Shown: positions 12,050-22,839 of the stretch, in pieces
Position numbering within the stretch: the first letter of the stretch is position 1
Layout of the letters: each line of letters starts with the position of its first letter
DNA from: Proteles cristata cristata
Lineage: Eukaryota > Chordata > Mammalia > Carnivora > Hyaenidae
Direction: 5' to 3'
Assembly (NCBI GenBank): GCA_017311185.1
Contig: JAESUZ010003403.1
Span: 124,001-188,000, forward strand
DNA length: 64,000 bases
Made by a program: the position numbers and the translations under genes
Notes under the pieces: generated by a model
Seen by the model: only the letters and a program-made list of their open reading frames with translations
What the model was told of the DNA's origin: nothing
Databases searched by the model: none

Positions 12050-14200
12050 CTTTCAACCATTACCTCAAGGAGGCTGGAGACAGACCGTATAAAGAGGGGA
12101 GCTAGAATTAAGCAAGCTCCCAAAATCAAGAAGATAACACCTATGAGGATTTTGAATCCCTCAAGAATTGTAAACTAGACTCCAAATAATTCCCCAGGGT
12201 CCCAATCTTTCCCCAGGGACATAAGGAACCTTTCTCATTTAATCTGTGATCTCTTCTATGGCTTTTCCGTCATCACCTATCTGTCGGCAGCAGTTGCTCA
12301 GGTGAAACTTTCTACAAACTCCTCCCTCAAAAACAAGCAAGTAATCTAAGGCCAAGCAATTTTGATAGATAGCATTGAGCATTTTGGTCTGCTGCTTAGC
12401 TCAGTAAGTTAAGAGGTCTGGCAGTTTCATTGGTTATAATTTCTACAACTGCTTGCTGATTATGTGGTTTATCATGTAAATAAGAATGCGGTAGCCCTAG
12501 GACCCATCCTCTGCCCAGGTGGCAGAGCTGTAGTATTGGATTATTTTACAGGAGGCTATTCATCATCATCCAATTGCCAATTTGCAGAGCATGTCATTTC
12601 CTTTGAGTCTTCCTCTCTCCATACACCTGGAGTCCCAAATGTTCTCCTCTGGCAACTAGGAGCAAGGAAAAAGATGGGCAAATAGTTCCCAGCACACATG
12701 ACCCTGATAAGGCTGAGGGAAGTACTGTATAGGCTGTTCTTCCACATTTCCAGTACAGTCCACGTAGGACCCACCACTTGATGGCTGCATCGACATTGTC
12801 CCAGACCTCATGGAGATGAGAGAAAGACACGGGGTGGGGATCTGGCTCAAGGTGATCTAGGGACCCCCACCATTGGATTTCCTGGGTGGTTGAGTTATAA
12901 AATCTTTGGCCTCGGCATATTAAGCTTCCAACAGAGATGGTGAATGTTTTTCCCCATTGGGCAAAACAATTTTTCGCAATAATTAAAGTTTTGAGGAGCC
13001 AAACCCTGGTAGTAGTACTGGAGTATTCTGTTTCATTATAAGGTTTACAGGGATCTCATTCTCTAGCCTCCCCTGACCATTGACCCCCATGTTGGTTTCC
13101 CTGCATACATAGCAAAAAGAGATCTTCAGAGTCTGGTCTATAGTCTCTGTTAGGTCTAGAAACAAGTTCCTTGCTGTGACTGAAATTGGAGGGGGGCTAT
13201 TCTTACTTCTTCATAGAAAAAGTGGAAAATTTGATGGGATTTGTTTGGATGGGCAGTGACTCTTGAAATACAGCACAGTCCCTGGGTCTCTGACTCACCC
13301 ATGGATCTGAAGACCAATTTGGGTGTGCCCCATTTCCATTTGGAATCTTCCAGGTTAATGATGGTAAAACTAACAGGAGAGTAGGCCTTTTATTGACAAC
13401 CCAATGTAGCAGCTGCCTTCTGAAGGAGCACTATTGTGCCTTCTTTTTTCCAAGTAGCCCATGAAACACAGCTCCTGCTGTGGCATAAAAAGGTATATAG
13501 ACACATAAATTGTTTTCCTCACACATGTATTTGTCACTGAGTCAGTATTCTCATTCCTGATCTAAGCCTCTGCATGGTATATCAAGAGTCCTTGGGCCCT
13601 CTATGACAAGTGCCTTTTTTTTTTTTTTTTTTTTTTTATGACGGATGCTGCTGGGCTCATACCGATAACTGCACATATGTCAAACAGCATTGACACCAGT
13701 CGTTTGTGTTAGTAATTTGTGTCCAGCTGACCAAGGCCCCTCCCTTATTGGTAGGATCAGACTTCTAACCAGTCTTTACTGTGGGAATGTTGTGGGTCAA
13801 GACAAGTGTATTGACTCTCCCATTGGCAGATAGAATAGGTGGTCTTATTGTGACTGTAGGTCCCCAGGACTTTTCCTTGACATGAGAAGTGGGTATGGTA
13901 TAGTAAGGTGCAAGTGACTCCCTGGCCTGATCTGGTTATGTGAATACATGGGTCACATGGTGTGAGATCTAGGTCTACAGAAGGGGTCCAGATTAGAAAC
14001 AACCAATACCATAAGGGATCCTATCCTCAAATGGTAGGTGAGTGCTAACAGAAACCTCTCACCACACTTCCAGGCAGCCAGGGCAGCCTTTAGAGGCAAG
14101 GCATGACCCAAGGGGTGGCAGTGCATCACAGTAAGGAAATATATATGGAAAATAAGGACAGTCTTTTTGTTCCACTGGACCATAGATTCCTCAAGCTTCT
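12050..14200 (-). pseudogene. env: Provirus env remnant (SU and TM)
   Basis: Env is the virion surface glycoprotein: a receptor-binding SU and a membrane-anchored fusion subunit TM. The region between the integrase end and the polypurine tract is the env slot. Its TM end is recognisable on the minus strand. At about 12330-12290 there is a conserved EGGVC segment followed by a cysteine pair (C...NCC), as in the TM disulfide-loop region. At about 12152-12065 there is a strongly hydrophobic stretch (VIFLILGACLILAPLF), fitting the membrane anchor. The SU part (about 14180-12900) shows only short open pieces. There are many stops and frame changes, and no Env could be made. Family assignment is open. 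Confidence 0.75.
13617..13637. repeat. Poly(T) tract inside env region
   Basis: A run of about 21 T in the env remnant. It could be the tail of a lost or truncated minus-strand insertion, but no SINE or L1 body is attached. Confidence 0.6.
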
Positions 14201-14232
14201 GCTGTACATAGATTAGTCAGCTTCCGGAGTGA

Positions 14233-15086
14233 CTAAAGCAAGGCTGCAGTCTCCCAGAGCCTCTGGAATTGCAGATTACTTCTTCTAAATAGCCAGCTTG
14301 CAGCTTGCACTAATGGATCACGAATGCATTCCCAGTTCTGGGATGTTGGCTTCACTCTGATGTGGTGAATGCAGGGACCCACTTTGGCTACCTTTACTGC
14401 AGTAGGGGTGCACAAAATGACAGTGAAAAGCTCCCTCCAGAGAAGTTTTAAGGGTTCAACATTCCACTCCTTCACCCATACAACATCTCCTGGTTTTCAG
14501 GGCTAATCATCTGTGGTCAGACTCACAGATAATTGCTCCCTAACCCAGTGGTGTAAGGTGGTTAGGACAGAGCCAAGGGCTGGCATCTGTTGCCTTGGGG
14601 TTAGATTACCTATGTCATTTAAATCCCTCCTTACACCCCTGTGAATGTGGGGAGGGTGCCAATAAAGAATTTCATAAGGGGAGAACCCCATCTGCTTAGT
14701 GGGGCTACACCTGATTCTTAACAAAGTCATTGGCAACAGTTGATCCCAGTGTAGGTGAGTTTCCTGACATAGTTTACTTAATTGCAGCTTCAGAGTATAG
14801 TTCATTCATTCTACCTTCCCGGAGTTCTGGGGTCGGTTTGCTGCAAGAACTTCCAGGTGATCTTTAACCCCTTTGCCACCAGCTGCACCACCTCAGCCAC
14901 GAATGCTGGCCCATTATCTGATCTCATGGTAATAAGAATCCCAAATTGAGGAATGATTTCTTTTAGAAGAAGTTGGACCACTTCCTGTGCCTCAGTAATA
15001 GAATTCAGAGTCATCACGAAGAACCCTGCAAGGCCTTCTTCCTCTTTCACAAAACTGCTGCTGTTGGTGAAATACTTACTCATCAT
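14233..15086 (-). pseudogene. pol: Provirus integrase remnant
   Basis: Integrase inserts viral DNA into the host chromosome. Three consecutive minus-strand pieces carry it. The first (15086-14811) is the catalytic core, with the SDNGPAF motif that contains the second catalytic aspartate. The second (14805-14503) is the end of the core, opening at the MNYTLK stretch and including the conserved GFSPYEILYW block. The third (14475-14233) is the C-terminal DNA-binding part (EPLKLLWRELFTVILCTPTAVKV). Stops or frame changes separate the pieces. The wording is clearly gammaretrovirus-like. Confidence 0.85.
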
Positions 15087-15099
15087 CAGGGTCCTTGAG

Positions 15100-15660
15100 G
15101 GGCTGGTCCCTCAAGTCTGGTTGGCTGGAGAACACCTTATCCATGACTTCCATGCAATCATAATCTGGTTGATCTGGCCTGACAGGCAGTAGGATTGAAG
15201 GATTTAGGGTTTGCACTACTTCTAGATGGATGCTCAGGTTTTCACATAGCATTACCTGATATCTGATATTTCCAGCTGTTGATTAGCCAGTATTGTCCCT
15301 TTTATTCCATTAATATCAATACTGAATGTGGCACTTGGACTGTCAATTCTTGTCCCATAGTTAACTCATCGGCGTCAGGCACTGAGAATGCCATGGCTGT
15401 AAGTCACAGAGTCAAGCTGCTTGGAGGGATATGCCACTGGGTGATGCCATGACCCCAGCATCTGGCTTAGGACTCCCACTGTGATGCCAGTACATTCATG
15501 AACATACAAGAAGGACTTGAATGTTTCTGGGAGTCCCAGACCAGGCACATTGGCAAGGGCCCATTTGATCTCTTTAAAGGCCCTTTGCTGTACTTGTTCC
15601 CATAACAGAGATTCCCATTCTCCCTGTCTTGTGGCCTCATAAAGGGATTTTGCCAAGATA
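15100..15660 (-). pseudogene. pol: Provirus RT connection and RNase H remnant
   Basis: The minus-strand frame 15656-15375 carries the RT connection/RNase H junction of a gammaretroviral Pol: LLWEQVQQRAFKEIK, then ALANVPGLGLPE, then the SFLYVHE segment that should hold the first RNase H aspartate, then HPVAYPSKQLD. The expected Asp of the usual YVDE-type strand reads His here (YVHE), so the catalytic position looks lost. The rest of RNase H down to about 15100 is in broken frames. Confidence 0.75.
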
Positions 15661-15940
15661 AGAAGTTAGGTGTCTACATTCAACAGAAACCTGCAGCCAT
15701 GAGAAACTCTTGACCCTGAGGTCAGGGCAACAGGACTGGGATGGAACAAATGGCCTTGTTTTCTCTATAGGCCAAGTTGGTGCTGGCCCTAAGAGAGGTA
15801 GAAGCCAAGGTGTTTGACTTTCTTTTAACAGATTTGGGCTCTTTACCTTGAGACATTATAGCCAGTTTCCCATAGAGGGGTAAAGGAGCTGCCAAGTCCC
15901 TTCTGTGCAATCATCCTAAGACCTTCCAGCTAGCAGTAAG

Positions 15941-16706
15941 TCATCTACATACCGAAGCAAGACACAGGCATGTTGATCCACTGGGAAAGCTCTTGGGTCT
16001 GAGGCTTAATGCAGTATAAAAAATAGTTGGGGAATTTTTGAACCCCTGAAGAAATCTGGTCCAAGTTAACTGGACCTTGTTACCATTTTCAGGATTCTCC
16101 TCCTGGAAGGTGAAGATTGGTTGACTTTGGGGGGGTGACAGGCAGATGCAGTAGAAGGCATCCTTGAGGTCTAGACATGTGAAGAAGGTAGCTTTGGTGG
16201 GGATAAGACCCAAGAGAGTGTATGAGTTCAGGACAACTGGATGCAGGGTGAAGGCATCCTGGTTTATTGCATGCAGGTCTTGGCCTGGCTGGTAGTCATC
16301 AGTGCCCAGCTCCTGGGTTGGCAGGAGAGGCATATTCCAAGATAACTGACAGGGTCAGAGAATCCCCATTTTAGAAGTCTCTCCAGGTGCTTCTGTATCC
16401 CCATCTGTGTCTTACGAGGGATGAAATATGGATTTCGGTGGATGAGGCTGCCCTTGGGTTTAGTTCTACAATTACAAGATATTTGTTCTGGGCCAGTCCT
16501 GGTGGGTTGTCCTCAGTCCACACACCTGGTACTCTGAAGGGCAGCTCAGGTCCCTCTGTGGCTCCTCCATGAGACTGTAGAGGCACCACCTCTTGGGGAA
16601 TTGTGATAGTCATAATCTTGGCTTCGACTTTCATAGGGTCAGAGCAGCTTGTCTGTGGCAGTTGACAATTATCTGGGCCTTCAGCTTTCCCAACAGGTCC
16701 TGGCAC
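15941..16706 (-). pseudogene. pol: Provirus reverse transcriptase remnant
   Basis: Reverse transcriptase copies viral RNA into DNA. The N-terminal part lies in the frame 16706-16371 (VWTEDNPPGLAQNKYLVIVEL, typical of gammaretroviral RT). The palm region is in 16333-15941, with the conserved CLDLKDAFYCICL segment (first catalytic Asp) and a LQGFKNSPTIF block. The YVDD active-site box is still legible on the minus strand around 15960-15930, just after a frame change. The open pieces are 111 and 130 codons, so no full enzyme is encoded. Confidence 0.88.
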
Positions 16707-16799
16707 ATTAAAGCCACAGGGCAGTTGATGAGATACAGGAATTCATGGATGACTTCATGGTCTCCCAAATTTCATTGCTGAGGCAGCAAGAAGGGATGG

Positions 16800-16920
16800 C
16801 ATGTCAGATTGCCCCTGGCCCCCACAGTGGTGGCTTGTCCCTGTGAGAAGGGCCTTACAGGTTGGGTCACCACTGAATGTTCTGCCCCAGTATCTACTAT
16901 GAACTCGATGGGTCAACCCT
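16800..16920 (-). pseudogene. pro: Provirus protease remnant
   Basis: On the minus strand at about 16915-16862 the aspartic protease motif is preserved (IVDTGAEHSVV; catalytic Asp in DTGA). The frame stays readable past it to about 16800. Retroviral protease cleaves Gag and Gag-Pol. The flanking sequence is broken, so only the active-site part can be placed firmly. Confidence 0.8.
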
Positions 16921-17039
16921 GCACATTCATTCAGATCATAGACTCTTGGAGGCCTAACAACATAGAGCCCGGTCTGTCCTAGTCATCGTCATAGTCCTCC
17001 ATGGTAGTTAGCCCCACAGAATCATCTTCAGGGGACCTC

Positions 17040-18370
17040 TGAGGCCATGATGCTGGTTGGTACTAGCCGTGGGCCACATGGCCTCGTTCTTTCTGCCTGG
17101 GGCCCTGCTGAGAATCACCCAGTCATAGGGGGAAGTCATTTTTCCAGTGGCCCCCCTGATGTCAGTGAGCACACTGGTTCTGTCCTAACTTTGGTCCTGG
17201 GTGAGATGATACTGTCTGCCGTCCCCTTTTTGGCACTGGCCCTATCCCTGTGGGACATCTTTCTGGGAGCATTCGGACTGTTCCACCAAGGCAGCAGCTA
17301 AGAAGTTGGCCTTTTTCTGTATCTTCCAGAGTTCTTCCCTCTGCATTGCCTGGTTATGGTTGACAAACACCTTAGTTCCAACTTCCAGCAACTGACTGGC
17401 ATTCATGCCGGCAAAACCCACAGCTTTCGCAGCTTGCACTGGATGTCCCCTTGGACCTGACCTACAAAAGTACACTGACCATCCACTGGTTAATGGGTGC
17501 CTCTGGATCAAAAGAGGTATAGAGACAAAATGCCTCACATAGTCTCTCATAGAACTGGCTCGGGCTTTCCTCAGGTCCCTAGAATAATTTTGATGTTTTA
17601 CTCATATTTATGGCCTTCCCACCCACCTTCCTCCATGTCATTAAAATGGCTTCTTGATACTATTCAGTCCTTCAGAGCCCTCCATCTACACTTGAGTCAT
17701 TTAGGTCTCATTTGGGCTCCTCCTCAGGGTAGTGGTCCAAGTATAAGCCTGGGTGTCTTTCCCTGCTGGGACATTCTCCTCTAACCATTTTATGGCTGCC
17801 TGGGTAATTCAGTGATGTTCTTCTGTGCTGAAGAGGGTCAGGAGGAGTTGGTGGCAGTCCATCTAGGTAGGCTTAGGGGTTTGAATTATGGACTACATTA
17901 GTTCAACCATAGCCTGGGACATCTCTGTGTAGGAGGAAATGTAGTGTTTCCAATTTAGAAGGTCTGTAGTGGTAAAGTCTGGCCACCTCGGATCGGACCT
18001 TCCTGATCATTACAGACGGGTCCCCTAGTTTCCCTCAGTGGCACTGGTAGGTCTCCCCTACTGTAGGGAGGGACTATCTCTACTGGCTGGATCTTCCAGT
18101 AACCTTGCAGCAGGTGTGTATGGGGTTAGGACCTGTGGTCTAGATAAGCTGGTAACATCTGTAGAGACCAGAGGTGCTAGAGGTGACAAGTCCCCCAAAC
18201 TAGGGGCAGGCTCTGCTGAGGTTTCAGCAGCCAGGGCGGCTAGAGGCCTAGGTGACAGTGAGGGATACAGTGGGGCATATGGCAATGGGGTCCTCTCGGG
18301 CTCTCCCAACACTATGGGTTTTTCAGTTTTTGGATGGTATTTGGAGGAAGCTGTGACATGAGCCTTCATA
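17040..18370 (-). pseudogene. gag: Provirus gag remnant (p12-like, capsid, nucleocapsid)
   Basis: Gag builds the virus core. Three parts are legible on the minus strand. (1) 18369-18058 is a proline-rich stretch with LPYAPLYPSLSP, fitting the matrix/p12 segment where late-budding motifs sit. (2) At about 17580-17490 a GPEESPSQFYERLCEAF run is the major homology region of the capsid C-terminal domain. It continues in 17550-17242 with MNASQLLEVGTKVFVN and a charged, coiled-coil-like segment. (3) At about 17180-17130 there is a single CCHC-type zinc knuckle relic (QCAH...GGHWKND) in which the second cysteine position is a stop. Matrix further upstream (to about 19260) cannot be read. No intact Gag is encoded. 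Confidence 0.82.
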
Positions 18371-19267
18371 ACTTTACAGTTCTCGTTAATAGAGACTTTT
18401 AGCCAAGGTGGCTGGGATAGGAACAGGTCTTATCAACAGATAAGGTAAGGAAACTGGTCAGGATTTCCTGGATCCCCAACAATGACCCTGAATACTCAGC
18501 TAACTAGTTCCTTATCAAGTGAAACCTTGGAAGGCAAGCCTACCCAATGGCCAATCAATTTCAAAGAATGTCTGGTGCTTTCTGGGAGTTAATTTCACAC
18601 CACAAACTCCTGACTATCCCTTTTTGAAATTCCTCAACATACACTCTAGGGGAGTTAGTTTACTCTACATTCCACCCATTTCCTCCTTCTAATGGATAAC
18701 TTTCATGCACAAGAGAGGAAAAAGGGGGAAAGGAGGGATTAATTTGGAGAGGACACAAACTTGCTTCATCATCCATCCACTTTCCTCTTAGAGATATTTC
18801 AGGCACCTCTTAGCATTAGTAGGTTTAGTGTCAAGCCCTGAGGAAGTCTGATGCTGCCCTAAGCTATATGAACCAAGGTTCGGGACTCAACACTCATTCG
18901 GCCTACTGGTCAGGTTGGAAACTTTCCACTATCTGTCTCATTCACGCACAGTAACTCAGCAACTCCAACCTACTGCCCAGTGCCCAGTGCCTCAGAGGTG
19001 GGAAGTGATCAGGCTCCCCTTCTGCTCTTAGGAGAAGATCTACCCAAATGAACCTGGGCTCTTACCAGTCTGATGGGTGCCACTCCCTGAACTAGTTCCT
19101 GGGCCTCACCAGGTTTATTTTTGTGTCCAGGGCCCTCCCAGTGGGCACAAGAGGGACTAGTCTCCTATGGAACGAGTAGTCCATTGGAGTCAGGCCAGAT
19201 CACCTCTCCTGGTGCTCTGATGTTTCTACCCCAGCAAAAAGGGAGGTGAAATACTTTTCCCACATAC

Positions 19268-19286
19268 TGGATGAACCCTCACAAAA
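19268..19286 (-). other. Primer-binding site remnant (proline-tRNA-like)
   Basis: Directly downstream of the 5' LTR, the proviral strand reads GTGAGGGTTCATCCAGTAT. It differs mainly by transitions from the proline-tRNA complement typical of gammaretroviruses, as expected from CpG decay. The tRNA assignment is inferred and not certain. Confidence 0.5.
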
Positions 19287-19586
19287 TGTAATGGTGAGTC
19301 ACACACAGAGAGTCAGGACACCAAGACTTTTCTTTCCAGGAAGCAATTTTATTCATAGCAGCACAGGCTCAGTGGGCTAAGACCCAAAAGGCTGTGTCCC
19401 AAGTGCAATGGTAGGGGTGGGGTGATTTTGTACAGTTTTTGTTCCTTTGTCTTCCATATGTGGGAACATAAAATCTGAATGTGTGGTCTATGTTACAGAG
19501 TCATGAGAAATGTCCCACACATAGCCAGGTTGCCTTCCCTTGTCTAGAGGCTTTCATCGCATTCCTTAGGGAAGAGTTCTACCATA
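19287..19586 (-). repeat. 5' LTR of the provirus
   Basis: Same text as the 3' LTR with many substitutions (hand alignment suggests about 45-60 differences in 300 columns plus small indels). The 3' end keeps CA. At the 5' end the expected TG reads TA (plus strand TA at 19585-19586). AATAAA is kept at 19353-19348. Confidence 0.9.
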
Positions 19587-19789
19587 GTAGATTCTAGCTA
19601 AGGTGGAGTAATCGAGTCCACCTTGTGTCACCTACAGAATGCAGTAATTAAACCTTGACATAGTAAATTTCACAGTTATGCATGGTGTCAGAAAAACAGA
19701 CAGTAACAAGCAGATTAGAGTAGAAGACTCAACTGTGAAAATAAGAATGAGTTTACCATTTCTTTCCTGAGTGAATGAAATTTGCTTCA

Positions 19790-20300
19790 AAGGTTGCATA
19801 CTGCATGATTCCACTTATATGGCATCCTGAAAAGAAAGAACTAGAAAGAGAGAGAACAGATCAGTGATTACCAGGAATTAAGGGTGGAGAAAGATGTTAC
19901 TCCAGAGAGATAACACAAAGTAGTAGTTTTGGGGATGATGGAACTCTTTTCTTTTTTTTTTTTTTAATGTTTTATTTATTTCTAGGAGACAGAGAGACAG
20001 ACAGCGTGAACAGGGGAGGGTCAGACAGAGAGGGAGTCACAGACTGAAACAGGCTCCAGGCTCCGAGCTGGCAGTCAGCACAGAGCCCGACGCGGGGCTC
20101 GAACCCACAAACCGCGAGATCATGACCTAAGCGAAAGTCGGGCGCTTAACCGACTAAGCCATCCAGGCGCCCCAGATGGAACTCTTTTCTACCCTCACTG
20201 TGGTTGTAGTTTAACCAAACTGTGCATGTGTTATATAATTCATAGGCCTGTACACACACAAAGTTATTTTTACTGTATTAGCAATTAAAATAAAATAATA
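19790..20300 (+). mobile_element. Old L1M 3' end, interrupted by a SINE
   Basis: The text follows the 3'UTR of old L1M elements: GATTCCACTTATATGGCATCC at 19808, AACAGATCAGTGATTACCAGG at 19856, GGGGATGATGGAACTCTTTT at 19931, and after the SINE, TTTTTACTGTATTAGCAATT near 20270. The SINE at 19952-20174 splits it, so the L1M is the older of the two. Confidence 0.75.
19952..20174 (-). mobile_element. Felid SINE, young-looking subgroup
   Basis: Full-length minus-strand copy with a long T tail and the TTTATTTATTTCTAGGAGA junction. It keeps CpG-rich head text (CGACGCGGGGCTCGAACC) and sits in a perfect 15-bp duplication GATGGAACTCTTTTC at 19937-19951 and 20175-20189, inside the L1M 3' end. Confidence 0.96.
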
Positions 20301-20334
20301 CTGATGTTTATTCTGTGCTTCAAATAATTGATCT

Positions 20335-20760
20335 GATGTAGGGACTGGTGTGGCTTTTGGAATTGTGGTGGGAATCTGGAGCCAAAAGCCAAGAAATTTT
20401 TGAGATGTCTTTGTGCAAAAAGATGCTCTTATTACAGCACAGAGACAGGACTCTGGGCAAGAAGAGCCACCCCTAGATGGTAGGGAGAGACTGATTATAT
20501 GCTTGGGAGTTGGGGAAAGTAAAGTCTAGGGGAAAGTTACAAAAGGATTTTCATATGCTAAAGGATCCTGGAAGCCTACCTAAAGTTGTTTTTACCCTCT
20601 GGCAAAACATTAGCATTAAGACAGTAGGGAGTTCCTGGAGGAATGTTTTACTCACCTGCCTCAAGTATTTGTCAATGGACTGCAGGTTTTAAGGTAATTT
20701 AATTTTGTCTACATTTTCTTCTGCCTTTGCTTCCCACATCAGGGACCAGATAATTTCTGA
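20335..20760. repeat. Possible old LTR or other dispersed repeat
   Basis: The phrases ATTACAGCACAGAGACAGGACTCT (20430-20453), GGGGAAAGTTACAAAAGGAT and ATTAGCATTAAGACAGTAGG (20610-20629) read like a widely dispersed mammalian repeat, probably an ancient LTR. I cannot name the family or fix its ends. The 60-codon frame at 20510-20692 falls inside it and is not taken as a gene. Confidence 0.35.
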
Positions 20761-20944
20761 AAGCACCTCATACAATTTCAGTACAAAGCCAAGAATGGAA
20801 ACCACTACAGTAGACCCTGTTGTAATCACTAGATGCATCTCTAATTTTTCTTCTGTTAATTTTAGGTAGCTTAAATTTCTGTGGAAAGCAAATACCTTAT
20901 TTTTATTTAATTTCCTAGAGAGCTATGTGCTACAGAAGGAGCGT

Positions 20945-21110
20945 TGCACTCCATTCTGGCTCAGGTCTTGATCTCACAGTTCATGAATTCAAGCCCCTCA
21001 TCAGGCTCTGTGCTGACACCATGGAGCTTGCTTGGGATTCTCTCTCTCTCTCTCTCTCTCTCTGCCCTTCCCCCTTTCAAAAATAAACAAACATTAAAAA
21101 AATAAAAATA
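20945..21110 (+). mobile_element. Felid SINE, degraded, 5' part missing
   Basis: It begins within the tRNA-like part (GGCTCAGGTCTTGATCTCAC) and continues through CTGTGCTGACACCATGGAGC, a (TC)n run and an AAATAAACAAACATTAAAA tail. The first 25 or so bases of the head are lost or unrecognisable, and no clear duplication is seen. Confidence 0.85.
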
Positions 21111-21115
21111 ACTCA

Positions 21116-21824
21116 AATACTAAAATTTTAGGCTTTTTCTGCCTTTCCCAATTTGTCCCCATATTCTTGTCATTGTAATAAGAATGACAATAAACTGCCA
21201 TGATTATTACTATTGTGCAAATATTATAGGCCTTAGATCAGTTTTCAGACTCCCTGCCATTAAAATGCCTCCCTTCATGCAGTTAGAACAGTGAGATCCT
21301 TTAAAACTTCACACACCATCCATTTGGTTTTCCTTTGTTAAGCTTAACTAAGTGTAAAATTAAGTGTAAATTAAGAGCTAAGTGTAAACCTTTTCTTAAG
21401 GAAAAGTTAAAGATTCGTTCTCTAATTTTCTAGAATAAATAATATGAGGTCATTGGGAAAATTTATTACGCAGTTCAAATGAGACCATTGTAAGAAAGAA
21501 ATGTTTAGCAACGCTCCACTTCAAAACACCTCAAAGATATTTACAAGGCAATGTCAACAGGAGAGATTATGAATTTACATACTCTTGAGTTGGGACATAA
21601 CAATCTCTGCTTTTCAAAACCCATAGTGATGTTGATTGATGCCAATTTGGAGAATTAATGGTCCCTTTACATCCATTCAAAATCCTGTTGGAGTTCTTTA
21701 TCATATTAATCCAATCACCCACAAAATTAGATGTTTATATAATATGTTGTGTTTGGTGATGCTTTTGGTAACTACCTATTATTTTTTGTACCTACCTATT
21801 ATTAATTGCATTTTATATGCCACA
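21116..21824. other. Unassigned AT-rich DNA
   Basis: It contains short near-duplications of TAAGTGTAAA around 21350-21390. No gene was recognised. Confidence 0.4.
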
Positions 21825-21965
21825 CACAAGACCAAAAAATATTTTAAAAACCCTCTAAAAAACATGATAAAACTAAAGTTGGGAGGTTTTGCATGATTTA
21901 CTCATGATCTCAGAGCTAGTAATTAGCCTGTCTTGACTCTAAAGCCAATGGCTTAACCCACAGTA
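21825..21965 (-). repeat. MIR fragment
   Basis: The plus strand reads TGATCTCAGAGCTAGTAATT (21905), then a TCTTGACTCTAAAGCC...TTAACCCAC ending. This is the antisense MIR core and 5' part in the right order. Confidence 0.65.
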
Positions 21966-22831
21966 ATATATTTTACCCTTGGGTCAATACCCTACATGTC
22001 ATCAAAAAATGAGTTTATTTAACAAATTGTCAAGATCTTCTGCCGATATTCCATTAAATAGAAGTATCACCTATGAATATAATAGGCCATTTTATAGTCA
22101 TTGATAGTGTAAAACTCATTACTTCTTTCTTCATGCAAATCCTGAATAACAATGTATAATCTGAATAGAAATTTATCAAGCAAATTGTTAACAAATGTAT
22201 ACTGAAGAATAATGTATCACTGATCTTTTTATCCATATATGAGAAATAACACAAGTGCATTAATAACATAAACACATTGAATATACTTGAAAAATATAAT
22301 TTGGCAAATATTTAAGTCTAGACAAACGTCCAGTTAATATAATTTATGCCAATAATTATTTAAACTGAAGTGTAACAAATTAATTTTATGTTCAGAAGAT
22401 AATAGCCAAGTATTTTCACATATTTTCAGCAGTATGTTATTCTCTTTCAGTAATATGATAGATGATAAATATAATCATGTAAGATCAATGAGGCTGATAG
22501 CTTTTAAACCTTTGATGTTTTCTTTTCAATATTAAGGATTGTACTGACAAAATTTAGGTATAAGAGATAAATAAAGGAAAAACAAAAATAAAGGTAGGAA
22601 TTCAATATCATATCTGTGGACTAAAGAAATGCTATAAATTCCTTTTATTGAGACATTAATAGAAAAATATGAAAGAACTGTCATAAATAGCCTGTGAATT
22701 TTCTCAAATCAACTATAGCATTATACAAAGATTTTTCATCTTTAATTTAATTGAAAAAGTTATCATTTCACCTGAGGATAATCAAGTTTCTTTAATAATG
22801 AATATAAAGCTTAAAATACTATAAAACTGTT
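21966..22831. other. Unassigned AT-rich DNA
   Basis: No repeat or gene was recognised. The 73-codon antisense frame at 22054-22275 has no motif. Confidence 0.4.
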
Positions 22832-22839
22832 GATAAATT

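Larger units (their letters stand above)
11648..19586 (-). mobile_element. Class I (gammaretrovirus-like) endogenous provirus, complete but decayed
   Basis: A 7.9-kb provirus in antisense. In its own 5'-3' order it has the 5' LTR (19586-19287), a primer-binding-site remnant, gag (about 18370-17040), pro-pol (about 16920-14233), env (about 14180-12050), a polypurine tract (11959-11948) and the 3' LTR (11947-11648). Both LTRs are 300 bp by hand alignment of their ends and differ at roughly 15-20% of positions, so the insertion is old. Every gene has stops and frameshifts. The bases just outside the two LTRs do not match, so no target-site duplication is visible. Gag and Pol wording, the proline-like primer site and the gag-pol-env plan point to a gammaretrovirus-like ERV. 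I do not assign a named felid family. Confidence 0.93.

Noticed and set aside
17047..18361. Plus-strand open frames across the provirus (for example 17047-17301, 18038-18361)
   Set aside because: They are shadows of gag on the opposite strand. The minus-strand reading has clear Gag motifs, and the plus reading has none.
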